NCBI GenBank assembly: GCA_963971405.1
Contig: OZ020484.1
Location: forward strand, 18,166,001 to 18,230,000
DNA: 64,000 bases
From: Psococerastis gibbosa
Lineage: Eukaryota > Arthropoda > Insecta > Psocodea > Psocidae
Direction: 5' to 3'
Shown here: positions 58,401-64,000 of the stretch, in pieces
How positions within the stretch are numbered: position 1 is the stretch's first letter
How the letters are laid out: every line of letters begins with the position of its first letter
The notes under the pieces: model-generated
Told to the model about the DNA's origin: nothing
Seen by the model: the letters and a program-made list of their open reading frames with translations, nothing else
Database searches by the model: none
Position numbers and translations under genes: made by a program

Positions 58401-61089
58401 ATTTATTATAATTTGAGCTCTTTATTATTATAAGTGTAATTTTTTTTTTAGAAACAATCAACTTATTTAATTACTAAGCCTAAGCGATGAAATACTCATA
58501 AATGCGGCTAGAGTTCCTCATTTCCTTTTACTTCCTCTCACCTCACATTAATATTAATAAATAAATGTGTCACCTCCATGATCAGAAGCAGTGGCGTTGG
58601 CCAAAAATGGGAAAATATAAGACGAAATTAACTAATGTGAGTTTTTGTAATGTATAATTTGCCAGATCTAATATAGCTGTTGGGGTTGGTAGAATTCAAA
58701 GTCGGCAGGAAGTTGATAGCTAGAGGCGATCTGGTCTTCCCCCCCCCCCCTAAAGATTTTTTATTATTACTGTATATAAAATTTAAGTATCTTACCACAC
58801 GTAAAACGGCTCTGCGGCGAAATAATGAGAAGGGTTAGGAGGAAGATCCCACAAATAATATCCAGGGGGCTGGTATCCTCTTATAACAGATGCCATATCC
58901 AACTAAATGCACTACCATAAAAATAATATCACATCACAGGCACTTTTACGCATTTGAAATGAAAATGTCTAATGTCTTTGATCGGTTAAAGTAGATATTT
59001 TTTGCTTAGAAGCCCAACGGTCCCGGGCCTTTCTAATTGACTGTAAGATTGGGCTTTATAGCCTCAACTCCGCTAGTCTGGCTAAGTAATATAAATTGTC
59101 ACAAACTGTTAGTAATACAATAAAAAGTAATTATTTATTTACTTATTTATTTAACTACACACTATCCTCGAATGAATATCAAAAAAAAAAGAATAATGAA
59201 CCCCCAGTTGAACTCAGTTTGAAAGGAAAAAGCCATCAATGAGATGTAATTAAGTAACAGAAATATTCCTCTACAATTTGACGCATGGTTTGCGGCCGTA
59301 ACAAAATGCGAGTTTATGTTAGACCCGCGTCTTCCGAAACTGGTATTAGTGACGGCCACATGCTATTTATCAAGTTGTAAAGCAACTTTTCATCTATTTT
59401 TATTATACCTAATTTATGCGTCAACAATCAATATTTCCTGTGAAATTTCACGTTGGACAAAACACGGATAATGGGGGTCACTATTTGCTCCTAAATTTTA
59501 ATGCATGCAGATAAAAATGGTGGGCAAGGGGGAAAATTGGTCACCATCGTGCAATAGCCTAGTAAGTCTTTAACTGTTATTATCGGGTTACTATTGGCTC
59601 CTAAATTTAAATATTGATAGAAATGGTGGGCAAGGGGGAAAATTGGTCACCATCGTGCAATAGCCTAGTAAGCCTTTAACTGTTATTATTGGGCTACTAT
59701 TGGCTCCTAAATTTAAATACAGATAGAAATGGTGGGCAAGGGGAAAAATTGGTTACCATCGTGCTATAGCCTAGTAAACCTTTAACGGTTACTATTGGCT
59801 CCTAAATTTAAATACAGATAGAAATGGTGGGCAAGGGGGAAAATTGGTCACCATCGTGCAGTAGCCTAGTAAACCTTTAACGGTTACTATTGGCTCCTAA
59901 ATTTAAATACAGATAGAAATGGTGGGCAAGGGGAAAAATTGGTTACCATCGTGCAATAGCCTAGTAAACCTTTAAGGGTTACTATTGGGCTACTATTGGC
60001 TCCTAAATTTAAATACAGATAGAAATGGTGGGCAAGGGGGAAAATTGGTCACCATCGTGCAATAGCCTAGTAAACCTTTAACTGTTATTATTGGGTTACA
60101 AATGCCTCCTAAATTTAAATGCAGATAGAAATGGTGGGCAAGGGTGGAAAATGGTCACCCCATTGAAATAGCCTAATAATCTCATTAGGTTACTACTGAT
60201 TCCCTAAATTTACATGCAGATAGAAATGATGGGCAAGGGGGAAAATTGGTCACCGTCGAGTAATAATAAACCTTTAACATTCCGGTCGTGACCGATAACA
60301 CCTATAGTAACAGCACCAATTATCACTATATCGCCTTGTAGACGAAATAATTAATATCAAGAAAAAACAATTAATTCACTTTACAGCACTAAAGTAGGAT
60401 AATTCCGCGATTTAGCACAGTTACACAACAAAGGTAGCAAAACTTTTGAAAATTGACACCACTCCCGACCTGGTAGCAAGACTACCGGTGACTGAGCCAT
60501 TGCCAAGGTGACTATCGCTGTTGAACAGATACGGGAGCGTGCGCTGCCTAACTAATTGTCTACTACATGCGTCATTATTTTCCATAAAGGCTATACCTAA
60601 TCAATGGACAAGAGGACAATACTCCAATGTGCGACCTCTGTCAACTATAATCAATCCATATAGTGTAAGAGTTCGTGTGCAAACAGAAAAAATCTGAACG
60701 AGCTAAAAATAAAATGCAATACTATTAACTTTTTAAAGTTTAAAGTGACGTTATCGGATGAGTTGAATGATAAACACCAAATTAATATGTCCAGCGGCGT
60801 GGCATGTGAATAGGATGGCGGCGGCAGGACCATCGGAAACGGAGAGAGGGAGGTCCTTCAAACTTCACCAATTAACAGCCATTATATTATACGTAAAACG
60901 ATCAAAGGTTAAACCTCTTTAAGGACCCTTTATAGACGGCTTAAACTGTTCCAGACTGCAATATTATACTTTACCTACAGTTCTACTAAATAACAGTCTT
61001 TCTTCTATGGACTTATTGGCAACTTCTAATGACGCATGAAAATCCAGGCTACCGGCACTCCGTTGCTCTCACCTCTTCGCGCCTAACAT
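22587..61089 (-). CDS. HIF1A/sima: Hypoxia-inducible factor 1 alpha (sima), twelve exons, complete
   Basis: This bHLH-PAS transcription factor pairs with ARNT and drives the response to low oxygen. Exons in coding order: 61073-61089, 53041-53228, 50051-50193, 46628-46807, 44823-45040, 43350-43456, 42498-42648, 27222-27643, 26572-26804, 26003-26288, 25243-25499, 22587-22868 (stop TAA). The sum is 2484 nt (827 aa), near the length of human HIF1A, and all phases agree. Order: bHLH (about 7-65), PAS-A (75-200), PAS-B (230-330), a serine-rich middle, N-ODD LTHLAP (Pro489), [12 protein letters not shown] (Pro596), [12 protein letters not shown] (Asn800). Two donors are uncertain: exon 10 could end at CGC|GTACAA instead of CTG|GTGCGT, and exon 11 is ended at GTGAAT by analogy. 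Control by prolyl and asparaginyl hydroxylation is known for the family; the sites are seen here. Confidence 0.95.
23213..23343 (-). repeat. SINE family 1, truncated copy in HIF intron 11
   Basis: It has the same body and aataaataaataagg tail as the copy at 5946 (AACTCCGCTAGGTTGGC, GCGGTCCCGGGTCTTC on the - strand). It stops after the GCTTCGGAGGGCATG word and so lacks the tRNA-like head. Confidence 0.8.
24097..24136 (+). repeat. Solo end of a hAT-type element
   Basis: GTGCAAAAAGGTGGACGACT followed by ACTG matches the right end of the hAT-like element at 47699-48035 (GTGCAAAAAGGTTGACGACCACTG). No partner end is seen nearby. Confidence 0.5.
26003..27643 (-). CDS. HIF1A/sima: HIF-1 alpha exons 8-10, internal repeats and both oxygen-dependent degradation sites
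   Basis: Exon 8 (27222-27643) holds three VYSSSQxIEKK-type repeats. Exon 9 (26572-26804) holds [17 protein letters not shown] with Pro489 in a canonical LxxLAP. Exon 10 (26003-26288) holds [18 protein letters not shown] with Pro596, the counterpart of human Pro564. There the usual Leu before Ala-Pro is Lys. Hydroxylated prolines of this kind are bound by VHL in the known pathway. Confidence 0.92.
28145..28513. mobile_element. Diverged palindromic MITE with CCCCCACTGTT ends
   Basis: The left end reads GACACCCCCACTGTTTGG and the complement of the right end reads GAGACCCCCACTGTTCTG. Further pairing includes AAATGCTCCTCTA with TAGGGGAGCATTT, and two CCGGCAC words facing each other around 28318 and 28400. 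About 370 bp, non-coding, in HIF intron 7. Confidence 0.6.
30045..30235 (+). repeat. SINE family 1, best copy with tRNA-like head
   Basis: An A-box-like AGTAGCGCCACAGAG, then GGTTCGAGTCC (B box) 30 nt later, then ACTTCCTACATTTTCTGGCC, the CCCGGGCCTTC body, AACTCCGCTAGGTTGGC and an A/T-rich tail. This head-to-tail order supports a tRNA-derived SINE. It lies in HIF intron 7, antisense to HIF. Confidence 0.8.
31340..31600 (+). pseudogene. Non-LTR retrotransposon 3' end, degraded
   Basis: On the + strand broken frames give [21 protein letters not shown] and a RERW-IV-AAKSPT-like ending just before GGCTGACGGCGCCAAATTAA. This is the common C-terminus and tail of LINEs with a [12 protein letters not shown] motif. 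Stops and frameshifts are frequent. It lies in HIF intron 7. Confidence 0.6.
32519..33372 (+). mobile_element. GACA/poly-G element, copy B
   Basis: It is full length like copy A: AAAGAACCGGTCCGAGTTTA at the start, a G run at 32628-32646, (GACA)n at 33227-33250, and ATAAATTGGAAAGC at the end. It lies in HIF intron 7 and aligns with copy A over its whole length apart from homopolymer and microsatellite changes. Confidence 0.8.
34642..35034. mobile_element. Long foldback MITE, GGCGCCCATTCCA ends, TTA duplication
   Basis: 393 bp flanked by TTA at 34639-34641 and 35035-35037. The arms pair for about 120 bp: GACCGGCTAGGGCTATTTCC, then GTGACGTGGTAGCAGACATT, then GCGTTTCCACCGACCTCGCA, each with its complement near the right end. 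The inner part includes TGATCATTGATCAATTTTAA. The short frames in it are not genes. Confidence 0.85.
35060..35175 (-). repeat. SINE family 2, copy 2 (degraded)
   Basis: On the - strand GCGATTGAAGAGGTTAATCG, then GATACATTCAATAAATT, matches the 3' half of the copy at 37505. The 5' half is weakly similar. Confidence 0.45.
35251..35269. repeat. Poly-C tract
   Basis: An uninterrupted C run of about 19 bases without an attached element. Its length in any assembly should be treated as approximate. Confidence 0.7.
37505..37645 (+). repeat. SINE family 2, best copy with tRNA-like A box
   Basis: GATGGCCAGGTGGTAACGTG contains TGGCCAGGTGG, a near-consensus Pol III A box. It is followed by GCGATCGGAGACGTGTCG and GCGACTGAAGAGGTTAATCGGA, then ATTCATTAAATTTT. 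A clear B box was not found, so the head is partly decayed. In HIF intron 7. Confidence 0.6.
38412..38685. mobile_element. Foldback MITE related to 34642, right end missing, interior inverted
   Basis: The left arm begins GGCGCCCATTCCACCGACCG after TAA and follows the copy at 34642 through GTGGTAGCAGACATTCAAGA and TTTCCACCGACCTCGCATTT. The interior (CATAGTTAAAATTGATCAAT) is the reverse complement of the corresponding interior at 34642. The right arm stops after CCGTCAATGTCATTTGCAT. Confidence 0.75.
41222..41500. mobile_element. Foldback element with tRNA-like arms
   Basis: The arms begin TGACCGAAATTA on both outer sides and pair for more than 100 bp. Read inward on the - strand, the left arm contains TGGTATACTGG (A-box-like) and, 32 nt later, GGTTCGAATCA (B box). 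The right arm repeats this in opposite orientation (CTTGTGGTGTACCGG, then GGTTAAAATCC). Centre: two facing copies of a GACTCG/CGAGTC word. The tRNA fold is not intact in either arm. Confidence 0.65.
42498..43456 (-). CDS. HIF1A/sima: HIF-1 alpha exons 6 and 7, PAS-B domain
   Basis: Exon 6 (43350-43456) encodes [20 protein letters not shown]. Exon 7 (42498-42648) encodes [20 protein letters not shown] and [10 protein letters not shown]. These are the PAS-B fold and its conserved final strands. The 701-bp intron between them contains the palindromic element at 42694. Confidence 0.94.
42694..42917. mobile_element. Diverged MITE, AAGGCCC ends, AGT flanks
   Basis: The left end AAGGCCCAGTACACAAGG resembles the end of the element at 19912. 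The right end reads GGTCGGGCCTA. AGT lies on both sides (42691-42693, 42918-42920). Inner pairing is weak. It lies 45 bp from HIF exon 7, within intron 6. Confidence 0.45.
43689..43890. mobile_element. Palindromic MITE, GGCGGC ends
   Basis: 202 bp with GGCGGCTATACCACCGGCGA at the left, CGCCGGTGGAATAGCCGCC at the right, and arms pairing through TTTTACTTCATATTTGA and TTGTTTTAAGGAGACTATTC. It is a close relative of 1753-2008. TAA lies at the left; ATAA lies at the right, a one-base offset. Confidence 0.8.
44642..44807. mobile_element. TA-flanked palindromic MITE next to HIF exon 5
   Basis: GAGTTCTATATAGGAGAGAT at the left pairs with ATCTCTCCTATATATAACTC at the right. AAATCCTGGGGCC pairs with GGCCCTAGGATTT farther in. 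TA flanks both ends, as in Tc1/mariner insertions. It begins 13 nt into the intron that follows HIF exon 5. Confidence 0.75.
45290..45885 (+). pseudogene. LINE 3' end with (GATTT)n tail
   Basis: The + strand frame from about 45395 to a TAA at 45499 ends [17 protein letters not shown], typical of the last residues of a LINE polymerase. About 290 bp of 3' sequence follows, ending in TTTTGATTTGATTTGATTTG, a tail type common for non-LTR elements. It lies in HIF intron 4. The exact 5' limit is not seen. Confidence 0.5.
46298..46436. mobile_element. Palindromic MITE, GGCGC ends, TAA duplication
   Basis: 139 bp between TAA at 46295-46297 and TAA at 46437-46439. The left end GGCGCTTATTCCACCGACGTC pairs with GACGTCGGTGGAAAAAGCACC; GACGTGGTAGCAGACATT pairs with AATGTCTGCTACCACGTC. 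It shares the GACGTGGTAGCAGACATT word with 34642 and 38412. Confidence 0.85.
46827..47420 (+). repeat. Two direct repeats of about 95 bp, 500 bp apart
   Basis: 46827-46922 and 47328-47420 share TGTTAGAAATGG, AAAACTCATT, then TTGATTGATTGGCTGCAAGC, ACTTTCCAA-ACGAAAGTG and CGGTGAAATACAGTG. The DNA between is AT-rich without a frame. They may be ends of a composite element or a local duplication. In HIF intron 3. Confidence 0.7.
47699..48035. mobile_element. Non-autonomous hAT-type element with 8-bp duplication
   Basis: The left end CAGTGATCGTCAACCTATGG and the complement of the right end CAGTGGTCGTCAACCTTTTT are terminal inverted repeats of hAT style. Flanks TACTAGAC (left) and AACTAGAC (right) agree at 7 of 8 bases. 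Length 337 bp, non-coding, with GGCTCCG words repeated inside. In HIF intron 3. Confidence 0.85.
48666..48815. mobile_element. TA-flanked palindromic MITE
   Basis: 150 bp with GAAGACTACTTCATGCATCA at the left and TGATGCACGGAGTAGTCTTC at the right, flanked by TA on both sides. The interior is AT-rich. The type fits a Tc1/mariner-like MITE. In HIF intron 3. Confidence 0.75.
50250..50580 (+). pseudogene. RTE-like reverse transcriptase C-terminal fragment
   Basis: Broken + strand frames read [20 protein letters not shown], then [15 protein letters not shown], then a PVGGIRRR end. These match the YGxECW...RWxGHVxRR tail of RTE-type LINEs. It contains stops. It starts only about 60 bp upstream of HIF exon 3, in opposite orientation to HIF. 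Confidence 0.75.
50878..51005. mobile_element. Half copy of the GGCGGC palindromic MITE
   Basis: It starts GGCGGCAATTCCACCGGCGA after TTA and follows the left arm of 1753-2008 almost base for base up to the centre (TAATATGGTAGCAGACATCA). No right arm follows. Confidence 0.8.
51667..52610 (-). mobile_element. GACA/poly-G element, copy C
   Basis: Inverted relative to copies A and B: TTGCTTTCCAATG at 51667, CTGTCTGTCTGTC at 51789, TTTTGGGCTAACTTAATTGG near 51920, and GATAAATTGGAAAGC near 52590. The C-run segment is triplicated (separate entry). In HIF intron 2. Confidence 0.75.
52330..52570. repeat. Three tandem units of about 80 bp inside copy C
   Basis: Each unit is a C run of 14-18 bases followed by GAGATATCGGAAATTTAACC, ATAGGAAAATTATTTACCAT and GTAATTACTCATTTTCTCT. 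Copies A and B have this segment once. The three units are nearly identical. Confidence 0.85.
53041..53228 (-). CDS. HIF1A/sima: HIF-1 alpha exon 2, bHLH domain
   Basis: It encodes the basic region [18 protein letters not shown], helix 1 ([11 protein letters not shown]), a loop, and helix 2 ([16 protein letters not shown]). The basic region contacts the RCGTG core of hypoxia response elements in the known family. The exon is GC-rich against its AT-rich introns. Confidence 0.96.
54121..54258. mobile_element. Palindromic MITE, GGCGGC ends with a different interior
   Basis: 138 bp with GGCGGCAATTCCACTTGTCA at the left and TGACAAGTGGAATAGCCGCC at the right; CCGTCATTTGTGCTTCAATAA pairs with its imperfect complement. 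The flanks (GTA left, TTA right) do not give a clean duplication. In HIF intron 1. Confidence 0.75.
56037..56640 (+). mobile_element. GACA/poly-G element, copy D (diverged, right end lost)
   Basis: It begins AAAAGAACCGGTCCGAGTTT ACTCGAACATGCTTTCC-like and keeps ATTACTACACAGTAATAATG and CGACAGACAGACAGACATTT. It stops before the terminal repeat. The interior has a larger unrelated segment around 56170-56380. Confidence 0.65.
57449..57950 (+). pseudogene. LINE 3' end: polymerase C-terminus and 3' UTR
   Basis: The + strand frame reads [19 protein letters not shown], then [16 protein letters not shown], the familiar end of Jockey/RTE-like polymerases. Decayed residues follow ([12 protein letters not shown]). 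The 3' part has a GGGCCAC...GTGGCCC hairpin near 57852-57897 and ends near AATAAATACTTACTTACTTA. It lies in HIF intron 1. Confidence 0.75.
58995..59100 (+). repeat. SINE family 1, truncated and diverged copy
   Basis: CGGTCCCGGGCCTTTCTA, GGGCTTTATAGCCTCAACTC and CGCTAGTCTGGCTAAGTAAT follow the 3' half of the copy at 30045. The tRNA-like head is missing. Confidence 0.7.
59460..60270 (+). repeat. Minisatellite, about eight units of 92-106 bp
   Basis: Units contain TTGGCTCCTAAATTTAAATA, CAGATAGAAATGGTGGGCAA, GGGGGAAAATTGGTCACCAT and CGTGCAATAGCCTAGTAAAC. They begin near 59484, 59590, 59695, 59788, 59886, 59991, 60100 and 60195. Outer units are more diverged than inner ones. In HIF intron 1, close to exon 1. 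Confidence 0.9.
61073..61089 (-). CDS. HIF1A/sima: HIF-1 alpha coding exon 1 (17 nt)
   Basis: ATGTTAGGCGCGAAGAG followed by GTGAGAG. It encodes MLGAK plus two bases of Arg6 and joins exon 2 in phase 2 to give [16 protein letters not shown]. The preceding frame has a stop before any other in-frame ATG. The exon was found by searching for an ATG followed by a phase-2 donor. It is 7.8 kb upstream of exon 2 and too short for frame-based prediction, so it is the least certain exon of the model. Confidence 0.7.
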
Positions 61090-61100
61090 CTCCGTGGCAT
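61083..61100 (-). other. Six-codon upstream frame overlapping the HIF start codon
   Basis: On the - strand ATGCCACGGAGATGTTAG starts 11 nt before the proposed HIF ATG and ends inside the coding sequence in another frame. It matters only if transcription starts upstream of 61100, which cannot be seen. Confidence 0.4.
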
Positions 61101-61942
61101 GCCTTCCTATTTGACAGACCAGCCTTGGTCACTGCAACGACGCCATTCCGCAAGCTGTTTGTTTTCCTTTTCTTTGAATTGGCCTCTTCCCTCTTCCGAA
61201 GGTACTCTCTAAAGTTACCCTTAATGAACCCTCTTTTTGCTTAAATACGTTTTGTAAATGATAATTGCTATGCCATTTTAATAACCTTATCATTAAATGA
61301 ATTTATGTTATCCTTAATGAACCATCTTTTTTGCTTCATACGCTTTGTAAACGAAATATGGTAGGTCATTTTAATAACCTAATCACTAAGTGAATTGAAA
61401 ATGTACCGGTACTGGAATCTACATTCAACAGAAAAAATGTAAATTTAACAGCAAATGGGTAAAGAACTAGTACGGTAAATGGGCCATTGTGGGGCGTCGC
61501 AGGTCTTGCCAATTAGGGGCGATCCCCAGGACATCTAGGTGCGGCAATCAGATAATTTGATGTCCTGAGGCTAGGAATACCGATAAAACGGGTTTGCTGT
61601 TCTGCGAACTCAGATTTTTTGAAAGATTGCGAGCTGTTTTGCACGTACACCTAATTGTAATTCTGTCTGCGTCAAATTACATTTTATACAGGGATGGTAA
61701 GAGAAATTGATCAGGTTTGTCATCGAGTTGTGCTACCCTTCCTACATTGCAAGGAGTTCGACGCCTACTTTAATACAACACATAGATACTGAATTTTCAA
61801 GTGTTTTTGGCAAACTCTACCATTACTGATGAATTTCAACTACAATTTGAAACTGTATATAGTAAATACAGTTTAAGTTAAACGAGATAAGTTGGCTTGT
61901 TTAACCTCTCATGTCAGAGCGAAGTGTTAAAACATGGGTGGT

Positions 61943-62047
61943 GTACTACCCGACTATGATAGGATGCCATTTGCATGGCATGGGACACTCATAAACATCG
62001 AATAAGCTAAGTGTTCCAAATGTCATCCTACCGTGGTCGGGTAGTAC
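61943..62047. mobile_element. Short palindromic MITE, GTACTACCCGAC ends
   Basis: 105 bp: GTACTACCCGACTATGATAG and GATGCCATTTG at the left pair with CAAATGTCATC and CTACCGTGGTCGGGTAGTAC at the right. No clear target duplication is seen. Confidence 0.65.
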
Positions 62048-62261
62048 AGTTGTTCTTTTGATCAAAGGATTCATAAAGGTGATTTGACTCATTGCACAAC
62101 AGCATATTAAATGAACTCTTTACGTTAAAGCAGGCTGCAAAAACTGCATACTCATTTCACATTGTTAACCATGTAATAAAACAAATTTAAAATGAATTCA
62201 TTCTAGAATAATTACTAATATCAGTAAAATGTGGTTTATAACAGTAAATCGGGGAAAAATA

Positions 62262-62400
62262 TCTGGATTGATGGGCCATGAGCGTATTTAAATCAAAAGT
62301 TTCTGCGAGCTCTGCAGCTGACATCTTCAAGGGCATTGGCTACCAAGAAAACACCTCGGAGGCGGTCTTCTGCTGCCGAGTTGGTAGTAATCGCTACCTA
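62262..62400 (-). repeat. Penelope-like terminal fragment, copy 1
   Basis: On the - strand it carries TTGAAGATGTCAGCTGCAGA, then GCTCGCAGAAAC, then ATGGCCCATCAATCC. It matches the fragment at 63880 in order and spacing. The GAAGATG...GAAAC layout is typical of Penelope-like element ends. Confidence 0.4.
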
Positions 62401-63356
62401 GCGCGAAGTTTGCAGAAAATACTCTACTAGCCCAAATATTTATACTACTCCAAAAATTTGTTTTATTCTGCAAGTAGTACATTTTTTAAAAGTGAAAAAT
62501 TATAAAGGCACAGTAAAATAGGGTAATTGGCACATATTATTGTTAATTATTTCGAAACTTCATTATGAGAAGGGTACTAGTACTAGTTATAATCATCTAT
62601 AGACTATAATTACGTGTAAATTATCTTTCCAGGCACTTGGTTAGTAACTTGGATTTATACAGTAGTATGTATTTCAATTTGCGTTACATGCAAACTCAAT
62701 AACAATAATTGTGCAAGAAAGTAAACGAATAAACAATGCATCCCAGTATCTTTTTGAAAGCACGCGAATGGACAATAATTAAATGTGGAGGCACAACTTG
62801 AAGTTTCTAGGCTATTATTATATTATAGGTAATTTTACTAAACTACTCATTATTCGTTACACTGAAGGCCAATTCCAGATATAAAGTTGATCGCCTTCAA
62901 CTTGGTACTCTGTTCTACATACATATAGCTCTCAGCAAGAGTCAAGATTGAGGCACTGAGCCTCCGAATGGTATTTTATAACTGCATACCTACGCATGAG
63001 TATGAGTACAACTGAAACTCACTATGCAAATATTAAAAGACTAACGGACACCACATCCACCTCCGATGTTTAATATTTAAAAGTAAATTTAACATGAAAT
63101 AAAAAAAAAAACTATCCTTTAATGGCATTGGCATAATATAATAATAATAATAATAATGGGTTAATTGTAAGAGTGGGCCGAAAGGCCCAAAATTCACCCA
63201 TATGGAAAATATAGACAATTTTCTTTATTTCTTTCTATAATATTATTGCTTTCCTATTTTTTTCCCTCGCGTTTGTCAGGAGATTTTGGCGGAATTTCGC
63301 TTCTACTATTCTTCTTTCCTTCCTATTTATTACGAGATTCCAACAAATTTAAACGT

Positions 63357-63770
63357 TTTGAGGTCCCAGGAACCAAAACACTGTGTTTTTACGAAATGTC
63401 TGCCTGTCTGTAACTCAATTTGGGACCAAACTAATAGTTTTAGAATTTGATGAATATCGGCATGTCCATAGGTTCACAAAAATATTGTCCATGGGAATTT
63501 TTTTTCTTCATCATATTGGGAGTTTTTTACCCCGAAAAACGGCTATAAAAACGACTCAAAACCCCCAACTAGATTGCATCCCCGTTGACAATTTAGTTCA
63601 GGGAGTAAAAAAATAAAGAAAAGGCTCAATTTTCATGAGAAATGACTAAAAAATATTTTTCAGAAAAACCATTCTATCTATGCTTTTTAACTTCAGGTAT
63701 GTTTTAGGTTAGGTTAGGATAGGTTTTAGGTGCTAAATACAGCAACAAAAAAGAACAGAATGCATTCGAA
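63357..63770 (-). mobile_element. GACA/poly-G element, copy E (partial, diverged)
   Basis: TTTTGAGGTCCCAGGAACCA, ACGAAATGTCTGCCTGTCTG, AATGACTAAAAAATATTTTTC and CTTCAGGTATGTTTTAGG follow copy C in order. The middle is shortened and diverged. Confidence 0.6.
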
Positions 63771-63879
63771 AGCAAGGTTTTGGTTTTGATAAAAAATTAT
63801 TTTATGAATATACTGTATTATGGATAATCCGAGCCCAATGTATTACTTACCATGTAACTGCAAAGGCTTTCACGGCCGG

Positions 63880-64000
63880 AGTCAAATGAAGAACCAGTAG
63901 AGTCCGGGCTGATGGGCCGTGGTCGAATTGAAAGTGAACTTCCAAACGTTTCGTCAACATCTGCGGTCGACATCTTCAGTGGCGCTGCGTAGACTTCGAA
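63880..64000 (-). repeat. Penelope-like terminal fragment, copy 2, with hammerhead-like core
   Basis: On the - strand it reads CTGAAGATGTCGACCGCAGA, then TGTTGACGAAACGTTTGG, then GACCACGGCCCATCAGCC. CTGAAGA, a GTCGAC/GTTGAC stem and GAAAC are laid out as in hammerhead ribozymes, which are known from Penelope-like elements. The window ends just past this point. Confidence 0.45.

Larger units (their letters stand above)
61101..64000. other. Region upstream of HIF exon 1
   Basis: It should hold the HIF promoter and 5' UTR. No TATA box or CpG-rich block stands out. It contains a short palindrome (61943), two Penelope-like ends, part of the GACA element and AT-rich spacer. No other gene is visible. 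Confidence 0.5.

Noticed and set aside
60540..60860. Candidate HIF first exons with other ATGs on the - strand near 60480 and 60830
   Set aside because: Their donors give the wrong phase for exon 2, whereas the exon at 61073-61089 joins in phase and yields the expected residues.
63706..63730. TTAGG units that resemble arthropod telomere repeats
   Set aside because: Only about three imperfect units occur, inside the diverged end of GACA element copy E, so a telomeric origin is not supported.

Overview
The window is nuclear DNA from an arthropod, most likely an insect. Its genes are split by short and long GT-AG introns, one gene is a gustatory-type chemoreceptor of the 7tm_7 family, and the two housekeeping genes read like insect orthologues. 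The rest is AT-rich and full of short palindromic transposons, SINEs and LINE remnants. The species cannot be named from the sequence.

Layout: (1) 2-4923, + strand: the last eight exons of Sec23, the COPII coat GTPase-activating subunit. (2) 5715-11604, - strand: a complete ten-exon DLST gene (E2 of the 2-oxoglutarate dehydrogenase complex), tail-to-tail with Sec23. (3) 12711-17884, + strand: a complete five-exon gustatory receptor gene whose first intron is loaded with mobile DNA. (4) 17885-22586: intergenic, with two foldback transposons. (5) 22587-61089, - strand: a complete HIF-1 alpha (sima) gene. Twelve exons encode 827 residues, with a 17-nt coding first exon, bHLH, PAS-A, PAS-B, two oxygen-dependent degradation proline sites and the C-terminal asparagine site. 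Its introns, one of 14.9 kb, hold most of the repeats. (6) 61090-64000: the region upstream of HIF, with Penelope-like ends and other repeats.

All four reconstructed reading frames close exactly at every splice junction (1425, 1479, 1074 and 2484 nt, all multiples of three). This is the main support for the exon models. The genes do not form an operon or a common pathway. DLST and HIF are linked only loosely, through 2-oxoglutarate, which is a co-substrate of the enzymes that hydroxylate HIF.

The repeat landscape is the least ordinary part. It includes a family of palindromic elements with GGCGNN ends, several with TTA or TAA target duplications (PIF/Harbinger-like). It also includes TA-flanked palindromes, one hAT-type element with a near-perfect 8-bp duplication, two tRNA-derived SINE families, a foldback element whose arms look like tRNAs, and a GACA/poly-G element in five copies. 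There are also several LINE 3' ends, a ~100-bp minisatellite, and two Penelope-like ends that keep a hammerhead-ribozyme-like core.
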